NCBI GenBank assembly: GCA_964017195.1
Contig: OZ024897.1
Location: 34,541,536 to 34,605,535, forward strand
Length of the DNA: 64,000 nucleotides
Source: Siderastrea radians
Taxonomy: Eukaryota > Cnidaria > Anthozoa > Scleractinia > Rhizangiidae
Direction: 5' to 3'
The position numbers and the translations under genes were made by a program. The notes below the pieces were generated by a model. That model was given only the letters and a program-made list of their open reading frames with translations. It did no database searches and had not been told where the DNA came from. Of this stretch, positions 8,711 through 18,790 are shown piece after piece; the stretch's first letter is position 1, and each line of letters opens with the position of its first letter.

Positions 8711-11700
8711 CAAGGAACTCCAAATCCATCATTAGAATCAACAATAAAGATGAACTCTTTTGTGCCAGAGCCGTCGTCGTCGCCAAAGCCCGAGTGGACC
8801 ACCATCCTAAATGGCACAGCATTCGCCAGGGGAAGGGGTCGCTGCAAAGGGAACTCGCGTTGCAGCTCCATGACGAAGCTCGTGTCCCTCCAGGTCCTTG
8901 CAGCTACGATGCCTTGACCAAGTTCAGTGAGGCCCCGTCCCTGGCTGACTACCAGATCATCCTGGTGGACGCGCACCGGTCTTTTCACATCACGACGTTT
9001 GAGGCACCCAAGACAAACAATTGATCCTGTTGCACCACCAAGGCCATTACGATGTCATTACCCGTTTACCAGGATTTTTCGGGTCCAGTTATGTCTGTGC
9101 CCATTGTTGGAAACCCTATGACCATGAAGATCACCATCGATGCAACAAGAAAAAGCAATGCGGGGCCTGTCGTCAAAAAGAGTGCCCCGACTTCCTAGAA
9201 GCCTATCCTCGAGGCAGGAAAGCCACACGACGTTGTCAGCAATGTCATCGGGACTTTTCGGGGACACATGCTACCAAGCCCATCTCGTCAAGGATCATAC
9301 CAGCAAACCCGCCAGCACTCCTGAAACCACCGTGTGCTTTCGTCGCCGTCGCTGTCCAGAGTGTTTCAAGCAAGAAGTGGGGCCCGAAGCTCTTGAACGG
9401 CATCAATGTTGGTACATGGATTGTCGTTCTTGCCACGAGTACGTGCACGGTGAAACCCATCGTTGTTTTATTCAAAGAGTCCCCACACCTCAAGAACGCA
9501 AACGCAAACGCAAGCGCCAAACAGGTCCTCGCAACAAACGAGGAGCGGCCGCGGGACTTCAAACCAATGCACCAGAGGAGGAGGAGCAGCAAGACGATGT
9601 AGACGACAGCATACCACCCTTGCATGTGTTTTTTGACATTGAAGCCATACAACCCCACGAAGAACACATTGCTAATCTCGTCGTGGCCGAAACCGAAGAC
9701 GATGATCGTCCTGTGCGGTTCGTAGGGGAGCATTGTCTCCGCGATTTTCTGGAATGGCTGGATACCTTGACACTCAACGACACCCGACAAGTCAATGTCT
9801 TAGCTCATAATTTCCAAGGGTACGATGATTACTTTGTGGTGCAACAATACCATAATGACAACCGGATCGTCGAACAGCTGCGGAACGGATGTAAACTCTT
9901 GGAAGTCAAACACGATCGTCTTCGTTTCATTGATTCTCTCAGCTTCTTCCAGATGCCTCTATCAGCCTTTCCCAAAACCTTTGGATTGACAGAACTCCAC
10001 AAAGGCTACTTCCCTCACAAGTTCAATCTTCCCGAGCACCAAACGTACGTGGGCATTGTCCCGGCCCTCGATTACTACATGCCTGAAACCATGTCTCCCG
10101 AAGGCAAGCAAGCCTTCGAAACCTGGCATCAAGAGCAACGTGCCAAAAACGTGGTGTTTGATTTCCAGAAAGAATTAGTGAAGTATTGTGAATCCGATGT
10201 GCGTCTCTTGAAAGAAGGATGTCTGACATTCAAACGCTTGTTTGAAACCCTGGCAGGGTTCAACCCCTTCGACCACATCACCATTGCTTCGGCCTGTAAC
10301 ATGGATTTACGCATGAACCGCATGATCCCCAACAGCATTGCCAATGAACCCGCCCACGGTTGGAGGAACAAGATCAACCAATCACAAGAGGCCCTCGAAT
10401 GGTTAACCTGGTGCGATCACCAACAACGTCAGCAAGCCTTGGACACCTTGACTCCTGAGGATCTGGAACAACATGATTGGATGGCCGAGGCCTATCCAGA
10501 CCATCCGCATCCCTCTCTTCGCCCCCTACGTCAAACATGTGGGCAATGCCGGGGAAGTTCGCATCCCCACCATCGGTCTGGTGGATGGGTACTGCCACGA
10601 CACCCAGACGGTCTACGAATTCCAAGGTTGTTTCTGGCATGGATGTCCCACCTGTTATCCCAATCGTCACGAAAAACATGTGCGTCACTTTGACCGCACC
10701 CTGCAAGATGTCTACGACACCACGCAACACAAGGTCCAACGTCTCAAAGCCCTCGGGTACCACGTCGTGGAAATGTGGGGATGCCAATGGGACCACCTCA
10801 AAGACACCTCGCCCGACATCTGAACCTTTGTCCAGGATTTGGCCTTCACGGACCCACTCAACCCCCGTGATGCTTTTTGTGGAGGGCGTACCAATGCCGT
10901 GAAACTGTACCACCATGTCACATCCAATCAAAAGATCCATTACATCGATGTCACCTCCTTGTACCCATGGGTCAACAAAACCTCTATCTACCCCAAAGAT
11001 CACCCCACTTTCATTTCCCAACCGGGGCACACCGACATCCATCAGTACTTTGGTCTCATCCAATGCCAAGTCCTCCCTCCACGTGACCTCTACCATCCCG
11101 TCCTGCCTTACCGCCATGAGGGGAAACTCACCTTTCCCCTCTGTGCCACCTGTGTCCAAGAAGAAATGACAAAACCTCTTCTAGAGAGATCCTGTCAATG
11201 CGACCATGCAGACGAACAACGCGTCCTCACCGGGACATGGTGCAGTCCTGAATTGAACAAAGCCGTCGAGCTCGGGTACGAAGTCCAGTACATCTACGAG
11301 GTCTGGCACTTTCAGGAGACCTGCGAAGGACTGTTCCAAGACTACGTCAACACCTGGTTAAAAATCAAGCAAGAAGCCAGTGGATGGCCCACCGGGGTAG
11401 ACACAGAGGAACAAAAACAAACATACATCAGGCAATACCACCAGCACGAAGGTATCCAGTTGGAGTACTGCAAGATCCACAAGAATCCGGGTCTCCGTAC
11501 CTTGGCCAAGATGATGCTCAATTCCATGTGGGGCAAGTTTGGACAACGGCTCAACAAAACCCAAGTCGACGAATTTCATGATCCCCAAGCCTTTCACACT
11601 TTCCTGGACACAGATACCATGGATGTACGTCATGTCTCCATCATCAATGACGACATGGTAGAGGTCCACTACCAGTACCAACAGGAAGACACCCCCGTCT

Positions 11701-12289
11701 CCCCCAATCTCAACATCTTTGTGGCCTGCTTCACCACCTGTTGGGCCCGGCTCAAGGTGTATGAAGCCCTTCAACTGTTGGGGGAACGCGTCCTGTACTA
11801 CGACACCGACTCGGTGATCTATGTCACCGAGGAGGGTCAATCCAACCCGGTCTTGGGCGATTACCTCGGCGACTTTACCAGTGAATTGAAAGAGAATGAT
11901 CACATCGTGGAATTCGTGTCGGGCGGTCCCAAGAATTATGGCTACACCACAAACAAAGGCAAAGTCGAATGCAAAGTCAGGGGGTTCCGTCTCAACAGCG
12001 AAGGCAAAACGCAATTGAATTATGACGTCATGCGCCAGAACGTCCTGGATGAGATACGACAACCCCTGACAAGCCCCCGACAGACCCAAGTCGTCAAAAC
12101 CCATCAGATTGTGCGGGATCCAAAACATTACCAACTCCTCACCCTTCCCGAGACCAAGTTCTAGCAATTGGTGTACGATAAGAGAGTCGTGGATCCAAAC
12201 ACATTCAAGACCTACCCATATGGTTACCTGTGAGATGCCTTCACACGCGGCCGCTCCTCATTTGGTACGAGGACCCCCTTGACGTTTCT

Positions 12290-12600
12290 TCTCTGGAATA
12301 GAACAACTCGTATCAAATGGAACACTGATCAAAAATACAACTCATCAAAAGGAATTCATTGAAAGGAACAGTCATATCAAAAAAGGAAATAATAGGAACA
12401 CTCATCAAAAGGAACTCATTAAAAGGAACTCATTCATAGGAACACTCATCAAATGGAACTCATCAAAAGGAATACTCATTAATAGGAACACTCATCATGG
12501 AAAAGGAACATTCATATCATCAAAAGGAACTCATTAATAGGAACACTCATATCAAAAAGGAACTAATAGGAACACTCCTCAAAATGAAATAGGACGACAA
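12290..12600. repeat. Iteron-like short tandem array downstream of polB
   Basis: About twenty degenerate copies of a unit around GGAAC(A)CTCATCAAAA, spaced roughly 12-20 bases, on an AT-rich background. It lies between the polymerase end and the presumed right terminus of Polinton-1. It may bind a protein (origin or terminus recognition) or simply be a minisatellite. Confidence 0.65.
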
Positions 12601-12622
12601 CCAAGAAATGGAACTCTCATCA

Positions 12623-12955
12623 TCATCCACATAACATAGACCTTGGATCCAAGCGCCCATGCGGGACAAAGGCGCCCTCCGCACCACCATCCAAACTTCC
12701 ACCACCAGTTTGTTGGAGGCTGCTGCTGCTGCTGTCATCATCTGCATGCCATGGATTATCGAAGGACCTTGGATCCAACGCGGTCGCCTGTTTGCAATCT
12801 TCATTACATGACTTGTTGGGCTGTTCAAAAATGCCTTCCATTAAAACATCATTTTTTTCCAACATGGTGTCTTTTCTTTGAGTCAAGGACCTCCCCCGAT
12901 ACCCAACTTGGACTTTGGACTCTGAGCCCGCGCTTTCTCTGCGGTTTTGCCCCAT
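12623..12955 (-). CDS. Possible small ORF near the Polinton-1 terminus
   Basis: An open frame of 110 residues read leftward, beginning MGQNRRESAGSESKVQ. The motif LDPRS occurs twice, because the DNA word CTTGGATCCAA is duplicated (about 12640 and 12770). It also has an Asp/Ser run and a Gly-rich stretch. The ETS/E-box cluster at 13014-13131 lies upstream of it and could drive it. Overlapping frames on both strands are about as long, and nothing here matches a family I know, so this is a weak call. Confidence 0.2.
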   Translation of the reverse strand: MGQNRRESAGSESKVQVGYRGRSLTQRKDTMLEKNDVLMEGIFEQPNKSCNEDCKQATALDPRSFDNPWHADDDSSSSSLQQTGGGSLDGGAEGAFVPHGRLDPRSMLCG

Positions 12956-12970
12956 CCTGAGCCCGCCATG

Positions 12971-13131
12971 CCTTTTTCCAACTGGTCAGCGGTTTTCCCG
13001 TTCAAATCATGTGACTTCCGGTCCCCTGAGCCGCCATCCCTTTTTTCCAACTAGTCAGCGGTTTTCCCGTTCAAACCACGTGACTTCCGATCACTTCCGG
13101 TTCCGGTCATGTGACTTCCGGGGACTTCCGG
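12971..13131. promoter_or_regulatory. Duplicated ETS/E-box-rich segment
   Basis: A 50-bp unit occurs twice (12971-13020 and 13041-13090): CTTTTTCCAACT, then TCAGCGGTTTTCCCGTTCAAA, then CAYGTGACTTCCG. Perfect ACTTCCGG (ETS-type, reverse CCGGAAGT) is at 13014, 13093, 13114 and 13124, with a near match at 13083; CACGTGAC and two CATGTGAC E-boxes are next to them. Dense ETS plus E-box sites without a TATA box are typical of animal housekeeping-type promoters. Confidence 0.5.
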
Positions 13132-13339
13132 TTGAGCCCACACGCCCCTTAGCAACCACCATGCTCAGCGGTTGCCTTTTCCGGTTAGCAACAACAAGAA
13201 CCAATCAGAAGCCAGAACAGGGGGTGTGTATGCAAATTACCGTGGGAAAATTCTTCATCTGGGCGCCATTTACTACTGATGTTGCTTTTGCTACAACTCA
13301 GCTGGAGTTTATGAAATTCCCCCACAATATCTCAGAAAA

Positions 13340-13960
13340 CGCAGGATCAGAGTGGCAAGTGGAGAAATGAAAAATCTGACTCAATCCTAGGTAAATTTTA
13401 ACTTCTGAAAATCAGAAGACCGTGACTGAAAAATTTTGATTTGCCTCTGAAATATATAGCCAGTCCCCCAGGCTGGTACTCCGTCAGTTACAAGGGAAAG
13501 CTCTTAATCGGATGATACTTCAGTCTATAGCCACAGTCTTTAAGGCTTGATTTGTATACAAATCTTTATATTGAATCTACAGTAAAAACAAGAAGAAAGG
13601 TGTTCAAGGGTTACATTTTCTATAGACACAAAGTTATCTTTTCAAAAGCATAGGAAAGCTCACATAAAAGCGACAAAGGTGCTCACACCGAAAAAACAAA
13701 AAAAACAAAACAAAAACACACACAAAAATAAACACAAATAACGACAACCCTGGGAGTCCTTAAAAGGTAGTGGAGTCTGTTTGTGGGCGTGGCTCAGATT
13801 TATTTTGACGAATATTTGCCTTTCTCATTACATTTTTACGGCTTCTACCCTAAATGGGCGCCACGTTTACATAGTCCCCAGGAATCTAAAAGTAGCATTT
13901 GCATTTAAAACGGCTTAGATAGCGAGACAAATTTACAAAATCTCAAAAACATTGTCCAAC
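13340..13960 (+). repeat. Host intron block P, copy 1 (gene A)
   Basis: Paralogous with 26,560-27,060 and more distantly with 18,340-18,700. Shared phrases include CAGTCTATAGCC, ATAAAAGCGACA and GGGAGTC followed by TCTGTTTGTGGGC. Similarity begins near GAAAACGCAGGATC (about 13,337), which places the right edge of Polinton-1 at or before this point. Confidence 0.75.
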
Positions 13961-14971
13961 CATGTGAGCCATGGTGAATGTTAATTATCACTTGGGGTCT
14001 TATTGGACCCCACTTGGCAGGATGAGGGTTAAACAGAAACTTCGGAAAATCGAGGTATCAAAACTTCAAGTGAATACAACAACTAAAGAAAAAACGTTTC
14101 AGAAATTGATTTTCTTAATTAAATCTTCTTTTTTCAAAATTTATTTTAAATAATATCCGTTTCTCTGCCTCTGTTTCTTACTATATTGTGTCATGTCTAC
14201 GTGCAATGCAAGCATAACCGCAAAAGTTAAAGTTTAAAAAAATATGATCTTGTAATTGCTTTGCCCTTGTGTTTATGATTACGTCAAATCCGTTTTAACG
14301 GTGAAATAAGCACTATTTTGATGCAACTGTACTTGCGTCGCTCTTAAGAACTGAACCAGACTTCCTGAGCGACCGCTAAAATTGCGATTAGTATTCCACG
14401 TAAAGGTGCTTTGGAAGTGTTACTCCTTTCCTTGCCACGACACAAAATATTGGGTAATAATTCACTTCAAAATATTATGCTAGTAATAGTTAGCTGATAA
14501 CGATTATTTTGTTTTGGTTAATGGATTTGCTTTTTCCTTCAATGGAAATATCGCACTTTAGTCATTTTTATGCAAGATTCGTGAAATATTGCGAAAAAAT
14601 TTACGGCGAAAAACTCATTGGTCGACTTTACACGATTTTAAGGAATTGCTGACTAGAGCAATGAGTACCAACGTGAAACGTGCGTGCGCAGTCATGATTC
14701 TCGGGTTCAAACCCAGGTTTTTCTGCGCTTTCAATGTAGTGAGGACTCGGGGGGGGGGGGGGGAGGGGTGGGGCTGCTGCTCGAAAGCACGCGAGAAAAA
14801 CCTGCCGTACCCAGAGTAGTATCGAGCTTGGGATTCAATTTCAAGCGCTATATAATAAGAAGGTTAACTTTTTGTAAGAAACGAGTGCTTAGATAATTTG
14901 TTTATTTTTTACGTGGGTTTAGTTGTCTTCACTCCTACAACTCATAACTTCATTCCTTTCGTACCTTGCAG
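13961..14971. other. Gene A intron, no coding signal
   Basis: AT-rich. The segment 14,170-14,500 is a diverged match of 43,740-44,040, in the same position relative to the 3'-UTR exon of gene B. A G-run lies near 14,747-14,762. A tRNA B-box-like word (GGGTTCAAACCC, about 14,702) has no matching A box or cloverleaf. Confidence 0.5.
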
Positions 14972-15120
14972 TTCAAAGCACAGCACAGTGACCAGGACCA
15001 GCAAATGTTATAGATAATTATCAGTACATCATACGCAGATTGATATGGAGCGATAGTAAATCACTAATAATACAGTAGAGTCAGTACGGCTGTGTATCCG
15101 TAAGTGAAACAAAATGTTTG
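14972..15120 (+). other. 3'-UTR exon, gene A of the host family
   Basis: Preceded by a pyrimidine-rich tract and acceptor CCTTGCAG, and matching the gene B exon at 44,377 almost base for base at its start (TTCAARRCACAGCACAGTGACCAGGA). The poly(A) signal position of copy B (AATAAA) reads AACAAA here (about 15,107), so ending may be weakened. The coding exons of this copy are not visible in the window; Polinton-1 occupies the region to the left. Confidence 0.55.
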
Positions 15121-15830
15121 AATCATTATATAGCTTCAAGTTTGCTGTTATTTGCTCTTGTCTAATTCTTGATGAGACTTCCAACTAAAACGCTCCAAAG
15201 CTTTTTCTTGCATGCTGTCCTAGATGTTATTATCTAAAGGGAATTTACTAAAAGTAACAAACAAAATCTACAACTATTATTGTTTCAGTGAAATAAACCT
15301 CGGAAACCTCAGATAAGGGGTGGGTGCATGTATTCTAATATTACAGTTGGTTTTTTAAATTCACAATTCCTCTGTGGCAAAATAAATTAGCCAAATGCTA
15401 TGCGTATGTTAATAACACATTCGAAAACCATGAAGGGGTCTTGTTTTGACTTAAGTTAATTACGCTTTAATTGGAAGACATGTTTCCGAAGAACAACGTC
15501 AATCGTCAGTGGTACGAAGTCTACCGTGACAAAAGAAGAGCCAGCGCAGCTATGATACAATGTATTTTCTCATTAAAATCGGTGTGAGGTAATAATTTTC
15601 TGATAACGAGCCGGTTTGGTGGGCAATACTTTCTATTTAACGTATTGTTTATTTACAAGATTCTAGTGGAATTGTCTTTGAAATAAAAATTTCTTTTTAA
15701 TTAAACATTTCGTATTCCTAAGGTAACCAAGAATGACCACTTGACATGAACTTGTTTTATGGTTTGCAGTTTTGAATCTTTTTGATCAGTGTTGAATTAC
15801 ATAACCTCTACTATTTTTATGTCAGTGACA
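15121..15830. other. Spacer between gene A and gene B
   Basis: AT-rich; no gene, RNA or clear repeat seen before the MITE at 15,831. Confidence 0.5.
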
Positions 15831-16128
15831 ATAGAGCGCTTTTCAAATGGGTGTCGTAAAACCAAAACCAAAGTAATTACCCCAGCCAATCACAACAAAC
15901 ACAAATTATCCAATGAACCAATCAGAACTCGAAGCAAGGACATGTTACTGGCGTCAAGCGCGGGAAAACGCGTGCGAGCGGGAGCAAGTCGCGACTGATT
16001 GGTTTGAGTTTTACTCCTGATTGGTCGAGAAAGTGGCGCGAAAGGTTTTAACCAATCACAGAGCGAAGTAAAGCAAAACCAAAGCAAAACGCGAATTACT
16101 TTCGACACTCAATTGAAAACCGCTCTAT
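15831..16128. mobile_element. MITE with ATAGAGCG-type termini
   Basis: The ends are inverted copies of about 26 bases: left ATAGAGCGCTTTTCAAATGG, right the reverse complement ending CGCTCTAT. The interior is GC-richer with repeated CCAATCA/TGATTGG words. Length is 298 bases and there is no ORF of note. It sits in the presumptive upstream region of gene B, so it could add CCAAT boxes there. Confidence 0.75.
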
Positions 16129-16434
16129 AAAACCAGTCAGTTTCTGTCCTACAGCTCATGTTTTACCCAACAAGCTACTGATATAGGCCGTCACATATGA
16201 AAAAACGTATAAACCTTTGGGAAAATCAATTTTGGAATATTTTCAGATAAATAAATTTCTCTCCAGAAAATTGAGATCACATCCTGAATGAAGGAAAGCG
16301 AGGAAATGGTTTGGACTTAGAAACGTCGCGAAAACTAAACGAAAACTAAACAAAAGAAAACGGGGGTTGTTATCAAAATAAGGTCATAAATATGGCATTT
16401 CCTCTACTTGTGGCGAGCAATGTAATTTGCTTTT

Positions 16435-16718
16435 TAAGTATAAATTGTACGACAAACCGTTCCCCAAAGTGTCACTGAGGAAGAGCAATTAATAACAGAC
16501 CAACTTGAAGTTCAGAGTTATATTGCTTTATATTGTTATATCTCGCCTTCCAAAACTTCAATAATGAAATAAAAAAGGAACAACTGACCAACGTGAAGTT
16601 TTGAATGAAACTTTTGGTCAGGAATACAATAACTAATTAAATAGAAAAGACAATCCTTCTTCGTTGCTTCAGTCGAGTGTACAACTCACCTTGGTGAACG
16701 TCGGTTAAATCCGCTGTC
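16435..16718 (+). promoter_or_regulatory. Presumed gene B upstream region and 5' UTR
   Basis: A TATAAATT word lies at 16,439-16,446, about 280 bases before the signal-peptide ATG at 16,719. No closer convincing TATA box is seen. The placement of the transcription start is a guess. Confidence 0.3.
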
Positions 16719-16796
16719 ATGAAGCAAACGTTGATGTTGATTTTTCTTCTTGTTTTTGTGACTTTTTATCATGAAAGTGATGGCAAACTGTCTAAG
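16719..16796 (+). CDS. Exon 1 (signal peptide) of a secreted repeat-exon protein, gene B
   Basis: The ATG at 16,719 opens 26 codons that end exactly at a splice donor (AAG|GTATAG at 16,797) in phase 0. The peptide begins MKQTLMLIFLLVFVTFYHES and continues DGKLSK. This is a classic secretion signal: one Lys, a 13-residue hydrophobic core, and a polar region with likely cleavage near SDG. The frame closes right after the donor, as expected of a real first exon. The following exons (22,424; 23,263; 27,404; 27,844; 41,840) are all phase 0, so they can join directly to give a secreted product of about 115 residues. No family is recognised. Transcript evidence would confirm the joins. Confidence 0.6.
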
Positions 16797-18762
16797 GTAT
16801 AGTGACACTAAATATTTATCTAAAAGTTGCTTAAAGCCAATTTAAACCGGCGGAGTGAAACACTATAGTTTTAAACTAATTTGGTCTGGTCCAAACAAGA
16901 CCAGTTTTGGTGATTAGTTTTTCTAACCCAAAGAAATCGCCAGCAACAACAAAAACCAAGAAATTAGGTAATTATATTACGTTTCTTATAACCAATTAGT
17001 TTCCAAATGACTGCGGCAGGCATGTTTTGAAGTCCTTTGGATATTTCAGCTTGCAGTAACGGGAAACATGGCATAGAGAAAACGATCGTATCGGGCACGA
17101 ATAAATCCTAGCCATGATCTATTTTTAGTTTGATGCAAATCACAATTACAAACTTTTTCATGATACTAGGTCTTGAAGTCCTGGCATCAAAACAAAGTGA
17201 TTTTGTGATACTAGGATCAAGATCTTGAAGAATGCGAAAAGAGAGAGTCTTGATGAATGCGAAAAAAGAGAGAAATTAGGCAATCATTTTATCTTAAAAT
17301 CAAATAGGCTTAGGGATTAGGAATGCTCTCTGAATTGAAATAGCGCCATGTTAGTGGGCTACCATTTTCAAATAAAACATATCTGTGAGTATATGGATCC
17401 TCTCTCCACTATGCAATGTTGATTTCAAGGATCGTGTCATTGCAACCTGATGGCTGTCAACAAGCAATTGCGATTGAGGTAACATAATTTTCAGCGGAAG
17501 TTACTTTCTAAAGACCCATGACTGAAGCTTTAAAATATCTTGCCTATCACTTTTATTTAATAAGGAATTTTGCACAAGAGAGACGGGATTAGTCTAATAC
17601 ATTTAAAGCAATAATTTCCTCGCCTAACCGATTCTTTCTATCATAATATTGATTGATGGGACAGGTCAGATTGGCATTCCATAGCGGAGGGTATGGTCAT
17701 GCGTTTAAACGCGGAATCCAAATGCAAACGGTAAGTTGGTAAATTAAACGTCTGACGAAGCATCGCCACTGTGTTTTAGTCGACAGAGAAGCAATTTTTA
17801 TTCCACCGAAACATAGAGTTAACGTTCGCGTCTTTTGACTCGCATAAAGATGTTGTTTAGGGAGCTATCGCATAAAAACACTTCAAATCCTGGATGAATA
17901 CTGTGTATAACAGTATGAAAGCGAAAATAGGCGTTCCTAGCATTACATTTTTTAAAAATTTATCAGCAATCTACTGACAGAAATTTGTAAATTTGTGTCA
18001 ATATTCTTGCATTTTCCTTTGAAATTTCGAATATTACAAAACACATTTTCTTAGCCTGTATTAGTTACGACCTTTTAAACGCACGAGGTATTGAGTCCTT
18101 TTCGGATCTCCTTTTTACGACGAAATGCAGCTACTGAGAAGTCACTCGTCTCATGTTTTACAACGCAAGGCTAGTACAGCGAAGAAAGTTTAACTGCCAA
18201 TGTTTCGCAAAGCAAAAGGCCACAATAGGAGAGCAAAAAACATAACGTCTCTTAAGCAAGAGCAATCTTGTGGATGGGATGGTGACATCTCCGCTATAAA
18301 ACAAAACTAAGGCTCGAACTACTTTACAAAAGCAAATTTATGATGGGCTGTTAACTCAACTAGCACAACTGTAGTCTATAGATGAAGTCTGGAGCTTGAT
18401 ATGTTTACAAATAATCCGTTTATTTAATTTGTATCTTAAGAATCAATTTTGTAATGGTAACTTCCAGTAACTCTCACGTGAAAGCGACAGGGGTGCTTAC
18501 GGCAAGATTTTTAAAAATAATTATCTTTGAGGGGCTCCCTTAAAGCTGCGTAGCAGAATGTCATTTTGTGTGCGCTGCTCGTATTAATTTTAATTGAATG
18601 TCACAATTTTTTGGCCTCCACCCTAAAAGCTACTCTAGGATACTCTAGCAGGGGTAAGTTAAGATTTTAACACCCTAGAAAGTATTAAATTTTGATTCTC
18701 CTGGATAATGCTCAATTTTAATAGGTTTGTATTGCTTAGTATTGTTTCTCTGTCAATTTCAG

Positions 18763-18790
18763 CCGGAAGCACCCACTATTCCGCTGTTAG
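18763..18790 (+). pseudogene. Decayed repeat-exon copy, gene B
   Basis: Preceded by the same branch/acceptor context as the good exons (TAGGTTTGTATTGCTTAGTATTG ... TTTCAG). It starts PEAPTIPLL, but the VQAQ part is lost and the only nearby GT (after 18,790) would leave phase 1, out of step with the other exons. The frame can be read on to TAG at 18,909, but that extension shows no relation to the family. It is likely a dead copy. Confidence 0.45.

Larger units (their letters stand above)
3797..12233 (+). pseudogene. Protein-primed DNA polymerase B, multiply broken (Polinton-1)
   Basis: This is the family-B polymerase that replicates Polinton/adintovirus DNA from a protein primer. Order: N-terminal domain (3797-4471); a Cys/His-rich zinc region (about 9090-9470); exonuclease motifs FDIE (9632), HNFQGYDDYF (about 9807) and YCESD (about 10185); palm motif A DVTSLYP (from 10947); motif B NSMWGKFG (about 11520); motif C DTDS (11802-11813). 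Lesions seen: in-frame TGA 3878-3880, which separates a short leader from the next ATG at 3899; the TTAA-flanked insertion 4472-8710; frameshifts near 9020, near 9255 and between about 10490 and 10530; TGA 10821-10823; TAG 12162-12164, with the frame continuing to TGA 12231-12233. All catalytic motifs remain recognisable, but no full-length product can be made. Confidence 0.9.

Noticed and set aside
885..12233. Possible alternative genetic code (TAA, TAG and TGA all in frame in Polinton-1)
   Set aside because: All three stop codons appear together with frameshifts and an insertion, and neighbouring genes end normally; plain decay explains it.
12290..12600. CRISPR-like array
   Set aside because: Units are degenerate, spacers are not distinct, and the setting is a eukaryotic element.
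12643..12960. Plus-strand Cys/His-rich ORF near the Polinton-1 end
   Set aside because: The Cys and His runs come from a GCT/CAT-type repeat; no zinc-finger spacing.
14690..14720. Second tRNA gene (GGGTTCAAACCC)
   Set aside because: No A box or cloverleaf around it.
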